A DNA stretch of 64,000 nucleotides from Streptomyces sp. TG1A-8 (GCF_030499535.1 NZ_JASTLB010000001.1:6324001-6388000), one strand, 5' to 3'. Shown: positions 1 to 9,540, counted from the stretch's first letter. Numbers and translations are program-made. Notes: generated by a model from the sequence alone, not told the origin.

Positions 1-1094
1 TTGTCCAGGCCGCCGTAGCCGCTGGTGCCCAGGAAACCGGGCCGGCCGGCGTCCACGGGCCGGTCCAGCCACAGGCGGGTGACCAGGAACGGCGGTGCGG
101 TGCGCAGCCGTTGCACGCGCCCGCGCCAGGCGGCGTCGCCGAGAGGGCCGGAGCGGCCGACGAGGGAGCGCAAGCCCGCGGCGTCCAGCGCGAGCACGAC
201 GGTGTCGTGACGCCGCCGTTCGCCGTCGGCGGTGACGTCGTAGGCGCCGTCCGGCGTGCGCGCGACGTGCTCGACCGGCGTGCCGGTCCGCACGTCGGCG
301 CCGTGCCGCCGGAGGTAGCCGGCCAGCGGGTCCCACAGCGCGGCCGGGAACGGCGCGCGGGGCACGTCGAACAGCAGCCCCTCACCGGAGCCGAGGAAGT
401 AGACGTGGAACATCAGCACCATCTCGGCCGCCGACAACTCCCGCGGGTCGGCGAAGAAGCTGCGGGAGAACACCTCGAACGCCAGGTGACGGGCCGTGTG
501 CGGGAAGCGCACGGCGTCGAGGAAGTCGTCGGCGCTGACGCCGTCGAGACGCTCGTACACCCCGGGGACGCGGACGTCCAGCAGCGGCAGGGCGGCCACC
601 GGGTTCATCGCGCGCAGATCCCGCAGGCCGAAGGAGGGGCTGAGGGCGACGAAGCCGAGCGCGCTCCAGGGCGGGGTGCGCGGGACGTGGCGGAAGCTGT
701 CGCGCAGTCCGCTGCTGTGCGCCAGGGGGTAGTCCGGCAGACCGGTCAGCCGTTCCAGCCGGGGATCGGTCCGGCGCAACAGGCCGCGCAGGTTGTAGTA
801 CTGGCGGAAGAAGGCGTGGAAGCCGCGGCTCATGGTCACCGCGGAGCCGTCGGCCAGGTGGACCGGCCAGCCGCCCACGCGCCCGCCCAGATAGGGCTCC
901 CGTTCGTACAGCGTCACGGCGACGCCGCGTTCGGCCAGCGCCGTGGCGGCGGCCAGCCCGGCGATGCCGCCCCCGACGACGGCGGTCGTGGGCCGGGGGC
1001 CGACGACGCGTGCCGCTCCCGCGGGCGGCGGCAGGAAGCGGGCCCGGCGGTCCCTGCCCCGGCGGGCGCCCTCGGCGCGGCGGGGGCCCCTCAT
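1..1094 (-). CDS. crtU: Isorenieratene synthase CrtU (partial, 3' end outside window)
   Basis: FAD-dependent beta-carotene desaturase/methyltransferase that converts the beta-ionone rings to aromatic rings, the last step to isorenieratene. About 364 N-terminal residues are visible. A dinucleotide-binding loop (VVGGGIAGLAAATAL) starts near residue 43, and phrases typical of the family follow (SRGFHAFFRQYYNLR, then a VFSRSFFADPRELSAAEM-like stretch). The ATG overlaps the crtT stop codon as ATGA, so the two are probably translationally coupled. It is the third gene of the leftward crtYTU operon. The role assignment rests on family resemblance and cluster context; the gene runs off the left edge, so nothing can be said of its C-terminus. 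Confidence 0.9.
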   Translation of the reverse strand, partial: MRGPRRAEGARRGRDRRARFLPPPAGAARVVGPRPTTAVVGGGIAGLAAATALAERGVAVTLYEREPYLGGRVGGWPVHLADGSAVTMSRGFHAFFRQYYNLRGLLRRTDPRLERLTGLPDYPLAHSSGLRDSFRHVPRTPPWSALGFVALSPSFGLRDLRAMNPVAALPLLDVRVPGVYERLDGVSADDFLDAVRFPHTARHLAFEVFSRSFFADPRELSAAEMVLMFHVYFLGSGEGLLFDVPRAPFPAALWDPLAGYLRRHGADVRTGTPVEHVARTPDGAYDVTADGERRRHDTVVLALDAAGLRSLVGRSGPLGDAAWRGRVQRLRTAPPFLVTRLWLDRPVDAGRPGFLGTSGYGGLD

Positions 1095-1858
1095 CGTCCG
1101 GTCCCCGTCACCACGGCGGGCGCCGCCGCTCGCGCGGGCCCCTGCGGATCGCCGCCCCGGCGGGCGACGACGGTGTGCGCGATGCCCGTCTGCCAGCCCG
1201 GCAGCGGCAGGGCCCGGACGGCCTCGAAGCCCGCCGCGCGCACCCGTTCGGCGAACCGGCCGGCGGTGTCGAAGTCCACGACGCTGCGCCACAGGTGCCG
1301 GTACAGCTCGCCGTCGCCCAGAGCGGTGGCCACCGGCTGGACGACGCCGCGGCACACCAGGGTCCACACCGCGCGGTCCGCGCGGCGGCCGCCGAGGGCG
1401 TACTCGTGCACGCCGAGCCGCCCGCGCGGCGCCAGCAGCGCGCGCACGGCACCGAGCACGGCGTCCGGGTCGGACAGGTTGCGAAAGAGGTAGGCGGCGG
1501 ACACCGCGTCGAAGGGGCCCTTCACCCCGGCCCCGGGCAGCTCCTCCGCCGGGGCGTGCACGAAGGTCACACCGGCCGGCCAGGGCTTGGCGGCGGCGCG
1601 CTCCAGCATGCCGGCGGAGGCGCCGACGGCCGTGATGTCCGCGCCCGGCAGCGTGGAGCGCAGCGCGGCGGTCGAGGCGCCGGTGCCGCAGCCCAGATCC
1701 AGCACGCGCAGTCCCTCCCCGTGCCCGGGCAGGCCCAGCCGGCGCACCGAGCGCCTCAGGTGGGCGTGGTAGCCGGGGTTGGCGGTCATCAGGGCGTCGT
1801 AACTGCGGGCGGCGTGGTCGAACGCGGCGGCGAGGGCCTCGTCGCGCAACGGGTTCAT
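1091..1858 (-). CDS. crtT: Carotenoid-cluster SAM methyltransferase CrtT
   Basis: Class I SAM-dependent methyltransferase of 255 residues found in Streptomyces isorenieratene clusters; its substrate is not established. Motif I (LDLGCGTGAST) lies near residue 53, and the C-terminus resembles UbiE/COQ5-type enzymes (FRNLSDPDAVL). I chose ATG 1858, which has a GGAG box a few bases upstream and begins MNPLRDEALAAAFDHAA. A longer form from GTG 2008 would overlap the crtY stop as GTGA, but the extra 50 residues are Pro/Arg/Gly-rich filler, so I regard it as less likely, although ribosomes could re-initiate there. It ends in an ATGA overlap with crtU. Confidence 0.85.
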   Translation of the reverse strand: MNPLRDEALAAAFDHAARSYDALMTANPGYHAHLRRSVRRLGLPGHGEGLRVLDLGCGTGASTAALRSTLPGADITAVGASAGMLERAAAKPWPAGVTFVHAPAEELPGAGVKGPFDAVSAAYLFRNLSDPDAVLGAVRALLAPRGRLGVHEYALGGRRADRAVWTLVCRGVVQPVATALGDGELYRHLWRSVVDFDTAGRFAERVRAAGFEAVRALPLPGWQTGIAHTVVARRGGDPQGPARAAAPAVVTGTGR

Positions 1859-2004
1859 GCGGTCTCCAGGATCGGCGGGGACTTCGGGACGGGCGCGGCC
1901 GGGGCGTCCCCGGTGCGCCGGAGGGACGGCGGCGCGGACGGGGCCGGGGCGCGGGGGACCGGGGGGGCGCGGGGCCGGCGGCGCGGGGCGCGGGTCCGGG
2001 CGGG

Positions 2005-3198
2005 TCACGGCGTGTCGAAGGGGCGCAGGGGCAGGCGGGGCAGTTCCAGCGCCGAACGGAGCATCGGTCCGGCCGGGGTGCGCAGGCCCACGGAGAGGTC
2101 TTCGAGGAGACGGGTGCGGCCGTCCAGGAAGCGCAGGACGCGGTTCATCGGCAGGCGCTCGAACATCCGGGAGAACAGCGCCGGACCGTCGACCCGGCCG
2201 CTGTCCAGGGCGCGCAGCAGCACGGCGTCCATGGCCCGGGAGCGGGCGGAGTGGGCGGGCGGTGGCACGGGACGGCGGCCCCGGCGCAGCGCGGCGGCGA
2301 CGGCCCGCGTCTGGCGCTGCAGGCCGGCGAAGGTGTACCCGGTCGCCGGGCGGGTGGCGCCGCCGGCGGCGCCGATGCGGAAGACGGACTCGCCGACCTG
2401 GCGCGGCATCCGGCCGTCCGTCATCGGGATGATCCCGGTCTCGGTCGCCAGCACCTCCGTTTCACCGAGCCGCAGGACGTCCTCGGCGTAGTACCGCACC
2501 GCTGCTCCGTAACCCTCCGCGGTGAGCGGGCGGGGCGAGAACTCGGTGTACTCCACCAGCGCCTCGTGGCGGCCGGTGGGCAGCACGTAGCCGAAGGACA
2601 GGCCGTCGGCGGGCTGCGGGGTCCGGAAGTCCATCAGCTCCGCCGTACCCGGGTCGAAGACGGGCCCGGCCGTGCGGACGAACCATCCGTGGAAGTGCTG
2701 CAGCAGGGTGGTGCGGGCGGCCGGCAGGCTGCCCGGCGGGCGCGAGTCGAAGACCCAGCGGGCGCGCAGCACGCCCGCCCCGCCCCCCGCTTCGCGGAAG
2801 AGGACCCGGGCCCCGTCCCGCACGTCCTCGACCGCCTCGACGACCGCCTCCAGACGCCGGACGTTCGGGCTGCGGGCGAGGTCCCGTGCGACCAGGTCCT
2901 CGAAGTCGCCGGAGCGGATCATCTTGTAGCGCAGGGGCGAGATGTCCCCGGTGACGGGTGCGCCCGCCGGCGGGCGCACCCGCAGGCGGCGCCAGGCGGC
3001 GCAGACGGCGGCGTCGAAGCGGCCCGGGCCGCCCTCCCAGAAGCACCACGTCCGGTTCGGCGGCCGCAGCGGGCCGGGCGGAGCGTCCACCAGCACCACC
3101 GACGGCGCACGGCCGCCGGGCACGCGCCCCGCCAGCCGGTGCGCCAGGGACAGCCCCGCGGCCCCCGCCCCGACCACCACCACATCCGTTTCCCGCAC
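2005..3198 (-). CDS. crtY: Lycopene beta-cyclase CrtY
   Basis: FAD/NAD(P)-binding cyclase that turns lycopene into beta-carotene, 397 residues, the first gene of the leftward operon. The N-terminus carries the flavin loop DVVVVGAGAAGLSLAHRL. The CrtY-type signature WCFWEGG follows near residue 48, and FRIGAAGGATRPATGYTF near residue 270 is typical of the family. GTG 3198 was chosen because GGAGGGAGG lies about 8 bases upstream and the flavin fold starts at once; the longer open frame to 3369 adds sequence unlike any cyclase. It lies divergent from crtE across about 240 bp. The assignment as beta-cyclase rather than another cyclase type rests on these motifs and on crtU downstream. Confidence 0.92.
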   Translation of the reverse strand: MRETDVVVVGAGAAGLSLAHRLAGRVPGGRAPSVVLVDAPPGPLRPPNRTWCFWEGGPGRFDAAVCAAWRRLRVRPPAGAPVTGDISPLRYKMIRSGDFEDLVARDLARSPNVRRLEAVVEAVEDVRDGARVLFREAGGGAGVLRARWVFDSRPPGSLPAARTTLLQHFHGWFVRTAGPVFDPGTAELMDFRTPQPADGLSFGYVLPTGRHEALVEYTEFSPRPLTAEGYGAAVRYYAEDVLRLGETEVLATETGIIPMTDGRMPRQVGESVFRIGAAGGATRPATGYTFAGLQRQTRAVAAALRRGRRPVPPPAHSARSRAMDAVLLRALDSGRVDGPALFSRMFERLPMNRVLRFLDGRTRLLEDLSVGLRTPAGPMLRSALELPRLPLRPFDTP

Positions 3199-3438
3199 GA
3201 CCCCTGCCTCCCTCCGGCCCCGACGGCACACTCCGCCGGTTTTCCCGCCCGTGCGCCCGATCGGATGCGGGTCACCCGAATGCGACAGGCGGACCGCGCC
3301 GAAAACCACGAGCGTGGAGGAGATGGCCCGCGCCATCCGTCCGTCAGGCTCCGGGACGACCGGTCGCATCCGTTCGCGGCACCCGGGCCGAACGCTCTGT
3401 CAACCAGGCGATCAGCGATCACGACGAGAGGAACCGGG
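3199..3438. promoter_or_regulatory. Divergent crtY/crtE control region with inverted repeat
   Basis: This 240-bp stretch must hold the promoters of both crt operons. CGAATGCGAC at 3277-3286 and GTCGCATCCG at 3363-3372 form an inverted pair with one mismatch, about 85 bp apart. A perfect TTGACA hexamer faces leftward at about 3397-3402 but has no convincing -10 box 16-19 bp on. In S. coelicolor the homologous region is driven by a light-induced ECF sigma factor (LitS) under LitR. Neither gene is in this window, and whether the same control applies here is inference. Confidence 0.45.
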
Positions 3439-4773
3439 ATGCGCCCCACACCGGCGACGGACCAGCACGCGGCCGGATCGCCGCCCGTCCCCCGACGGGC
3501 CGCCCTGCCGGAAACCCCCGTCCGGGTGCGCCCGGACGGGGGACGCGCCCGGCCGCCCGCCGAGCCCTTTCACCAGCCGCCCCGCGAGCCGGTGGCGGCC
3601 GCCGGGGCGCGCGTCGTCGACCGGGACGTCCGCGCGGCCGTGGAGCGCGTGCTCGACGACGTGCTGACCGACCGGGTGACGCGCGCCCGCGCCGTGGACC
3701 CGGTCTTCGCCGGCGACCTCGCCGAGCGGGTCGCCGACTTCACCCGGCGGGGCGGCAAGCGCATCCGCTCACGGCTGCTGTGGTGGGCGCTGCGCGCCTG
3801 CGGCGGCGACGAGCCGGCGGCCGCGGCCGCCCTGCGGGTGGCGGCCGCGCTGGAGGTCCTGCAGACCTGCGCGCTCGTCCAGGACGACATGATGGACGGC
3901 TCGCTGCGGCGGCGCGGCCGGCCCGCGCTGCACGCGGACGTCGGCGCGCAGTACGCCCGCGCCGCCCGTCCCGGCCGCGTCCAGCGGTTCGGGGAGGCGG
4001 CGGCGGTCCTCGCCGGGGACCTCGCCCTCGCCTGGGCCGACGACCTGGTGGCCGAGACCGCGCTGACCGCGGACACCGCGCGCGGGGTGCGGCGGCTGTG
4101 GAGCGACATGCGCACCGAGATGGTGGCGGGCCAGTACCTGGACCTCCACGGCCAGATCACGGGGTCGCGCTCGGTGCCCAGGGCCCTGCGCGCCGCCTGC
4201 CTCAAGAGCGCCCTGTATTCCGTCGAACGGCCCCTGGCGCTGGGCGCGGCGCTGGCCGGGGCGGACGACGCCACGACGGCCGGGCTGTGCTGGGCCGGCC
4301 GTCGCTTCGGCCTGGCCTTCCAGCTCCGCGACGACCTGACCGACGTCTTCGCCGAGACCGGCCGGACGGGCAGGTCCGCGGGCGGGGACGTCCGCGAGGG
4401 CAAGCCGACCTACCTGGTCGCCGCCGCCCGGGCCGGGGCCGAGGCCACCGGCGACCGCGCGGCCCTGGCCGTGCTGGACCGGTCGCTCGGGGACGGCGGG
4501 CTGACGCCGGCGGGCCTGGAGGAGGTGCGCGAGGTCCTGGTGCGCACCGGGGCCCGGGCCACCGTCGAGGCGAGGATCGACCGCCTGGTGGCCCAGGCAC
4601 TGCACCGGTTCGACGACCTCCGGCTCGATCCCGCGGCGGGCGGTCGCCTGCGCGAGCTGCTCCTGTCGGCGGCGGGCGCGACGGCGGACCGCCCCGCCGC
4701 CCACCGCGCCGGCCCCGGACCGGATCCGGCCGTGCCCCTGATGGCCCCCGCCACCGAGGAGATCAGCGCATGA
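3439..4773 (+). CDS. crtE: Geranylgeranyl diphosphate synthase CrtE
   Basis: All-trans prenyl diphosphate synthase that supplies GGPP for carotenoid synthesis; 444 residues, longer than usual because of a roughly 55-residue Pro/Arg-rich N-terminal extension. The GGKRIR substrate motif is at residues 105-110, the first Asp-rich motif DDMMD at 149-153 and the second DDLTD at 298-302, so the catalytic core is complete. ATG 3439 follows GAGAGGAACCGGG, a good ribosome site. It is the first gene of crtEIBV and overlaps crtI by ATGA. The cytoplasmic extension has no obvious function. Confidence 0.93.
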   Translation: MRPTPATDQHAAGSPPVPRRAALPETPVRVRPDGGRARPPAEPFHQPPREPVAAAGARVVDRDVRAAVERVLDDVLTDRVTRARAVDPVFAGDLAERVADFTRRGGKRIRSRLLWWALRACGGDEPAAAAALRVAAALEVLQTCALVQDDMMDGSLRRRGRPALHADVGAQYARAARPGRVQRFGEAAAVLAGDLALAWADDLVAETALTADTARGVRRLWSDMRTEMVAGQYLDLHGQITGSRSVPRALRAACLKSALYSVERPLALGAALAGADDATTAGLCWAGRRFGLAFQLRDDLTDVFAETGRTGRSAGGDVREGKPTYLVAAARAGAEATGDRAALAVLDRSLGDGGLTPAGLEEVREVLVRTGARATVEARIDRLVAQALHRFDDLRLDPAAGGRLRELLLSAAGATADRPAAHRAGPGPDPAVPLMAPATEEISA

Positions 4774-6338
4774 CCCGCTCCCTGCCCGGCCCCAGCGACC
4801 ACGTCGTCGTCGTGGGCGCCGGGCTGTCCGGCCTGTCGGCCGCCCTGCACCTGCTGGGCGCCGGCCGCCGCGTCACCGTCGTCGAGCGCGAGGCGCTGCC
4901 CGGCGGCCGGGCCGGACGCCTGGACCTGGCGGGCTACCGGATCGACACCGGTCCCACCGTGCTGACCATGCCCGACCTCGCCGACGAGGCGTTCGCGGCG
5001 GTCGGCGACAGCCTGGCCGGGCGCGTCGAGCTGATCCCGCTGCACCCCGCCTACCGCGCCCGCTTCGCCGACGGCGGCACCCTGGACGTGCACACGGAGG
5101 CCGACGCCATGGCCGCCGAGGTGGAACGCTTCGCCGGTGCCGCCGAGGCCGCCGGCTACCGGCGGCTGCGGACCTGGCTGGAGCAGCTCTACCGGGCGCA
5201 GCTGCGCCGGTTCATCGACGCCAACTTCGACTCGCCGCTGGGCCTGCTCAACGGCGACCTCGCACGGCTGGCCGCCCTCGGCGGCTTCGGCAGACTGGAC
5301 TCCCGCATCGGCGGCTTCCTGAAGGACGAGCGGCTGCGCCGCGTCTTCTCCTTCCAGGCCCTGTACGCCGGGGTACCGCCCGCCCGGGCACTGGCGGCGT
5401 ACGCCGTCATCGCCTACATGGACACCGTCGCCGGCGTGTACTTCCCCCGCGGCGGCATGCACGCGCTGCCGCGGGCCATGGCGGACGCCGCCGGCGACGC
5501 GGGCGCCGACCTCCGCTTCGGCCGGCGGGTGACCCGGCTGGAACGGTCCGGTGACCGCGTCACCGCGGTCGTCACCGACCAGGAGCGGATCCCCTGCGAC
5601 GCCGTCGTCCTCACCCCGGACCTGCCCGTCGCCTACGGCCTGCTCGGCCGCCGGCCCCGGCGCCCGCTGCGGCTGCGCCACTCGCCCTCCGCGGTCGTGC
5701 TGCACGCGGGCACCGACCGCACCTGGCCCCACCTGGCGCACCACACGATCTCCTTCGGGGCCGCCTGGCGCGGCACGTTCGACGAGCTCACCCGTACCGG
5801 ACGCCTGATGAGCGACCCCTCGCTGCTCATCACCCGCCCCACCACCACCGACCCGGGGCTCGCGCCCCCCGGCCGCCATCTGCACTACGTCCTCGCGCCC
5901 TGCCCCAACACCGACCTCGGCCCGGACGCGCGGGCCTGGACCGACCTCGCCCCCCGCTACCGCGACACGCTGCTGCGGGAGCTGGAACGGCGCGGCCTGG
6001 ACGGCATCGAAGCCGCCATCGAGGAGGAGTGCCTGGTCACCCCGGCCGACTGGCAGGCCCGGGGGCACGCCGCCGGCACGCCGTTCTCGGCGGCCCACAC
6101 CTTCGCCCAGACCGGCCCCTTCCGCCCGCGCAACCTGGTGCGCGGCACGCGGAACGCCGTGCTCGCCGGCTGCGGCACCACGCCGGGCGTCGGCGTGCCG
6201 ACGGTGCTGCTGTCGGGGAAGCTGGCCGCGGCCCGCATCACCGGGGTCCCCCGGCCCGCCGCCGCCCGCGCGCGCACCGCACCGGCCCCGACGAACACGC
6301 GCACCGCACCGGCCCCGACGAAGGAGACCACCGCATGA
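4770..6338 (+). CDS. crtI: Phytoene desaturase CrtI
   Basis: FAD-dependent desaturase that converts phytoene to lycopene; 522 residues, near the family norm apart from a short Thr/Pro/Ala tail. The flavin loop [14 protein letters not shown] starts near residue 12, the [12 protein letters not shown] segment follows, and the C-terminal CrtI signature [20 protein letters not shown] precedes the tail. The ATG overlaps the crtE stop, and the crtI TGA overlaps the crtB ATG. The tail contains a 27-bp-period direct duplication that repeats RTAPAPT, just before the crtB ribosome site. Confidence 0.94.
   Translation: MTRSLPGPSDHVVVVGAGLSGLSAALHLLGAGRRVTVVEREALPGGRAGRLDLAGYRIDTGPTVLTMPDLADEAFAAVGDSLAGRVELIPLHPAYRARFADGGTLDVHTEADAMAAEVERFAGAAEAAGYRRLRTWLEQLYRAQLRRFIDANFDSPLGLLNGDLARLAALGGFGRLDSRIGGFLKDERLRRVFSFQALYAGVPPARALAAYAVIAYMDTVAGVYFPRGGMHALPRAMADAAGDAGADLRFGRRVTRLERSGDRVTAVVTDQERIPCDAVVLTPDLPVAYGLLGRRPRRPLRLRHSPSAVVLHAGTDRTWPHLAHHTISFGAAWRGTFDELTRTGRLMSDPSLLITRPTTTDPGLAPPGRHLHYVLAPCPNTDLGPDARAWTDLAPRYRDTLLRELERRGLDGIEAAIEEECLVTPADWQARGHAAGTPFSAAHTFAQTGPFRPRNLVRGTRNAVLAGCGTTPGVGVPTVLLSGKLAAARITGVPRPAAARARTAPAPTNTRTAPAPTKETTA
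6271..6322 (+). repeat. Direct duplication at the 3' end of crtI
   Basis: Two identical 25-base copies (6271-6295 and 6298-6322) with a 27-base period. They stay in frame and encode RTAPAPTN followed by RTAPAPTK. This looks like a recent tandem duplication in the non-catalytic tail of CrtI, ending next to the AAGGAG site that serves crtB. Confidence 0.85.
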
Positions 6339-7363
6339 CCGACCGCGAACTCGACGCGGCGGGGATCACCGGCCCGGCGCTGCGCGAGGCGTACCACCGC
6401 TGCCGCGCGCTCAACGCCCGCCACGGCAAGACGTACTTCCTGGCCACCCGGCTGCTGCCCGTCGAGCGCAGGCCGGCCGTGCACGCCCTGTACGGCTTCG
6501 CGCGCTGGGCGGACGACATCGTCGACTCCCTCGACCCCGGTACCCGGGCCGACGAGCGGGCGGCGGCGCTCGACCGGCTGCAGCACGACCTCGCCGAGGG
6601 GCTGCGCAGCGGGCACAGCCGGGAGCCGGTGGTGCGGGCGCTCGCCGACACCGTGCGCCGCTACGGCATCCCCCACGGGCACTTCCGCGACTTCATGGCC
6701 GCCATGAGCGCCGACCTGGTGGTCACCGACTACCCCACCTACGCCGACCTGCGCGGCTACATGCACGGCTCGGCGGCCGTCATCGGGCTGCAGATGCTGC
6801 CCGTCCTGGGCACGGTGGTGCCGCGCGCGCAGGCGGCACCGCACGCCGCCGCCCTGGGGGTGGCCTTCCAGCTGAGCAACTTCCTGCGGGACGTGGGCGA
6901 GGACCTCGACCGCGGCCGCGTGTACCTGCCCGCCGACCTGCTCGGCGCGCACGGCGTCGACCGGGCCCTGCTGCGCTGGAGCCGGGACACCGGCCGGTCC
7001 GACCCCCGCATCACCGCGGCGCTGCGGGAGTTCGCGGCGCTGACCCGGGCCGTCTACCGGGAGGCCGCACCGGGCCTGGACATGCTCGATCCGGTGGCCA
7101 GGCCCTGCATCCGTACCGCGTTCGTGCTCTACGGCGGCATCCTGGACGCCGTCGCCCGCGACGGCTACACGGTGGTGCACCGCCGGACGGTGGTGTCCCG
7201 CCGCCGCCGCGCCGCCGTCGCCGCCGACGGACTGGCCCGCGTGGTCACGGCGCGGCTGCGCGCCCGCGGCCACGCGCACCGCGCGCCGACGGCGCGGCCG
7301 GGCCCGCCGCCCCCCTCCCGGTCGGCGGTGCCCGGCCGCAGGACCCGCCAGGAGGTCGCGTGA
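6335..7363 (+). CDS. crtB: Phytoene synthase CrtB
   Basis: Squalene/phytoene synthase family enzyme that condenses two GGPP to phytoene; 342 residues. The first Asp-rich motif DDIVD is at residues 60-64 (context [10 protein letters not shown]) and the second is in [18 protein letters not shown] near residues 181-198, both intact. Start and stop overlap crtI (ATGA) and crtV (GTGA), which suggests strict translational coupling. The last 50 or so residues are Arg/Pro-rich and probably disordered. Confidence 0.95.
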   Translation: MTDRELDAAGITGPALREAYHRCRALNARHGKTYFLATRLLPVERRPAVHALYGFARWADDIVDSLDPGTRADERAAALDRLQHDLAEGLRSGHSREPVVRALADTVRRYGIPHGHFRDFMAAMSADLVVTDYPTYADLRGYMHGSAAVIGLQMLPVLGTVVPRAQAAPHAAALGVAFQLSNFLRDVGEDLDRGRVYLPADLLGAHGVDRALLRWSRDTGRSDPRITAALREFAALTRAVYREAAPGLDMLDPVARPCIRTAFVLYGGILDAVARDGYTVVHRRTVVSRRRRAAVAADGLARVVTARLRARGHAHRAPTARPGPPPPSRSAVPGRRTRQEVA

Positions 7364-8376
7364 ACCCCGTCCCGCCGGGCCGGCGCAGCCGCCTCCCGCT
7401 GTCGCTGCGCAGGCGGCCCGTGCCCTGGGAGCGCCAGCGGCCCACCTGGCGCGACGCCAAGCCCGCGGTGATCGCCGGGGCGCTGGAACGGGCCCGGGGG
7501 CGGCCGTCGGGCAACTGGTACGTCGTGGGCGCCTCGCACCGGCTGCGCGGCGACCGCCCGCTGGCGCTGACGGTGGCGGGACGGGAGGTGGTCCTGTGGC
7601 GGGCCGCCGACGGGCGCCCGGTGGCCGGCCCCGGCAGCTGCCCGCACCTGGGCGCACCGCTGCGGGACAGCCCCGTGCGCTGCGGCACCCTCGTGTGCCA
7701 CTGGCACGGCATGGCCCTGGACGGCACGCCGTACGCGGGCTGGAACCCGCTGCCGGCGCACGACGACGGCGTCCTGCTGTGGGTGCGGCTCGACGACGCC
7801 GGGGGCGAACCGCCGCTGGACGCGCCGGTCGTCCCGCGCCGCCCCGACCCCGGCCGGGCCCTGACGGCGGTGTACACCGGCACGGGCGCCTGCGAACCCG
7901 AGGACGTCGTGGCCAACCGGCTGGACCCCTGGCACGGGGCGTGGTTCCACCCGTACTCCTTCGTCGACCTGACGGTGGCCGGCTCGCCCGGGGACCCCGG
8001 CGACGGGGCGGAGGACGCCTTCACGGTGGACGTGTCCTTCAAGGTGGCGGGCCGGCTGGTGATCCCGGTGCGGGCCGTCTTCACCGCGCCCGGCCCGCGC
8101 ACCGTCGTCATGCGCATCACCGACGGCGAGGGCCACGGGTCCGTGGTCGAGACGCACGCCACCCCGCTCGGCCCCGACGGACGGGGCCGGCCGCGCACGG
8201 CGGTCGTCGAGGCCGTCGTCGCGGCCTCCGAGCGGCCCGGGTTCGCCGTGGCCCGCCGGGCGGCCCCCCTGCTGCGCCCGCTCGTCCGGGCCGCCGCCGG
8301 CCGCCTGTGGCACGACGACCTGGCCTACGCCGAGCGGCGCTGGCTCCTGCGTTCCACGGGTCGCTTCCCCGGCTGA
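7360..8376 (+). CDS. crtV: Rieske [2Fe-2S] protein at the crtV position
   Basis: 338-residue protein with a Rieske iron-sulfur site: Cys94-x-His96 (CPHLGAP) and Cys113-x2-His116 (CHWH), separated by 16 residues, the classical spacing. The larger C-terminal part resembles the uncharacterised domain of actinobacterial crt-cluster Rieske proteins. The gene occupies the place of crtV, whose product was once described as methylesterase-like; the sequence here clearly supports a redox protein instead. GTG 7360 overlaps the crtB stop as GTGA and has GGAGG just upstream. Electron delivery to CrtU or ring modification is possible but is inference. Confidence 0.8.
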   Translation: MNPVPPGRRSRLPLSLRRRPVPWERQRPTWRDAKPAVIAGALERARGRPSGNWYVVGASHRLRGDRPLALTVAGREVVLWRAADGRPVAGPGSCPHLGAPLRDSPVRCGTLVCHWHGMALDGTPYAGWNPLPAHDDGVLLWVRLDDAGGEPPLDAPVVPRRPDPGRALTAVYTGTGACEPEDVVANRLDPWHGAWFHPYSFVDLTVAGSPGDPGDGAEDAFTVDVSFKVAGRLVIPVRAVFTAPGPRTVVMRITDGEGHGSVVETHATPLGPDGRGRPRTAVVEAVVAASERPGFAVARRAAPLLRPLVRAAAGRLWHDDLAYAERRWLLRSTGRFPG

Positions 8377-8384
8377 CCACCGCG

Positions 8385-8455
8385 CCGGGACCGGCCGGTC
8401 CGGTCCCGGGGCCGGACCGGGCACCGGCCACCCGAGGGAACCGCGGCCGGTGCCC
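8385..8455 (+). terminator. Double hairpin terminator after crtEIBV
   Basis: Two perfect inverted repeats follow the crtV stop. The first is a 10-bp stem CCGGGACCGG with a 5-base loop (8385-8409). The second is an 11-bp stem GGGCACCGGCC with a 15-base loop (8419-8455). No T-run follows, as is usual in Streptomyces. They separate crtV from the convergent small gene that ends at 8496. Confidence 0.75.
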
Positions 8456-8495
8456 GACACCGTCCGCCGGGATCCGGCCGGCCGGACCGCACGCC

Positions 8496-8642
8496 TCAGC
8501 GGCGGGCGCGCAGCCGCTCCACGAGTCGCTGGGCCTGGGCGCGGCGGCGCGGATCGGCCGCGGCGCGCCGGACCTGTTCGACGGTGCGCCGCCCCTGGGG
8601 GCTCCTGGCAAACTGCTTGATCCGTTCCAGCACTCCGGACAC
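8496..8642 (-). CDS. Small basic protein of 48 residues, unknown function
   Basis: A short gene that starts at GTG 8642 with a strong GGGAGGAG box 6 bases upstream and ends in TGA at 8496. The product starts VSGVLERIKQFARSPQGRR and is rich in Arg, Gln and Ala. It would form one or two amphipathic helices with no membrane segment. Similar short Arg-rich proteins are widespread in Streptomyces without known role. I do not recognise a domain. The ribosome site and good codon use support it being real. Confidence 0.65.
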   Translation of the reverse strand: MSGVLERIKQFARSPQGRRTVEQVRRAAADPRRRAQAQRLVERLRARR

Positions 8643-8979
8643 GGCACTCCTCCCGGTCGGGACGGCCCCCGGCCCGGCGCCGGGTGCCCGTGCCCCTACG
8701 GGTACCCGGTGAGCGGCTGCCCAGCCGGACGGTCGGCGACTTCCGCGCCGGCCGCGGTCCCCGGTCCGCCCGCCCGGGCCGCCGCGGCCCGCCCGGGGGC
8801 GGGAGCGGCGTTTTCCCACCCGCCTCCCGGGCACCCGCCGTCCTTGCCGCACCGTCGGCCCGCGGCCCGGCCGTCGGCCCGCGGCCCGGCCCGCGGCGGC
8901 GGCGCGGCCCAGGAGCTGGTAGTCCGTAGGGGACAGGGCTGAAAGCCCGCACCGGGACCGACCGATGGAGACGAGGCCG
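8643..8979. other. Gene-free stretch with a tandem 19-bp duplication
   Basis: No credible coding frame is seen between the small basic gene and the DUF2243 gene, which diverge here. It contains a perfect direct duplication of 19 bp (8854-8872 and 8873-8891) made of GTCGGCCCGCGGCCCGGCC. Promoters for both genes should lie here, but I cannot point to clear boxes. Confidence 0.6.
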
Positions 8980-9540
8980 ATGGCGACCACCGTGGGCGAG
9001 AGCAGGACCGAACCGGCCCCGGCCGGCCTCCAGCTGCCCGGCATCGTGCTGGGCGTGGGGCTGGGTGGGTTCGTCGACGGCATCCTGCTCCACCAGCTCC
9101 TGCAGTGGCACCACATGCTGACCAGCACCAACCACGACCGCATCGGGGTGAAGTACTACGACCCGCACACCGTCTCCGGGCTGGAGATGAACACCGTCTG
9201 GGACGGCGTCTTCCACGTCGTGTGCTGGCTCTCCGTCCTCACCGGCCTGGCGGTCCTGCACTCCCGGGTGACCGCCGGGCGGCGCAGGGTGTGGACCTCG
9301 CGGGTGCTGTGGGGCTGGATCCTCGTCGGCTGGGGCGTCTTCAACCTCGTCGAGGGCGTCCTGGACCACCAGATCCTGGGCATCCACCACGTCCACGGCG
9401 GGCCCCACCAGCTCTGGTGGGACCTCGGCTTCCTCGTCCTCGGCGCCCTGCTGATCGCCGGCGGCCTGCTCCTGCGGCGCGGGGGACGGCCCCTCGACCC
9501 GGACGCGCCCCGCGCCGGGCGGACGGGACGGACCGCCTGA
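8980..9540 (+). CDS. DUF2243 membrane protein
   Basis: 186-residue integral membrane protein with four predicted helices. It is rich in conserved His, for example GILLHQLLQWHHML near residue 34 and LDHQILGIHHVHGGPH near residue 132, a pattern that matches the DUF2243 family and suggests metal or haem contacts (inference). ATG 8980 is favoured over ATG 8965 because GGAGACGAGG precedes it at good spacing. Its stop overlaps the start of the CtaG-like gene (TGATG), so the two probably act together, perhaps in copper handling or terminal oxidase assembly. Confidence 0.82.
   Translation: MATTVGESRTEPAPAGLQLPGIVLGVGLGGFVDGILLHQLLQWHHMLTSTNHDRIGVKYYDPHTVSGLEMNTVWDGVFHVVCWLSVLTGLAVLHSRVTAGRRRVWTSRVLWGWILVGWGVFNLVEGVLDHQILGIHHVHGGPHQLWWDLGFLVLGALLIAGGLLLRRGGRPLDPDAPRAGRTGRTA

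Noticed and set aside
1859..2008. A GTG start at 2008 for CrtT, with a GTGA overlap to crtY
   Set aside because: The 50 extra residues are low-complexity and ATG 1858 has its own GGAG site, so the short form is preferred, although the overlap makes the longer one possible.
2958..6338. A rightward open frame of more than 1100 codons that spans crtE and crtI
   Set aside because: Its first half is Arg/Pro filler antisense to crtY and out of frame with crtE; only the part from 4770 encodes a protein (CrtI). High GC leaves many long shadow frames.
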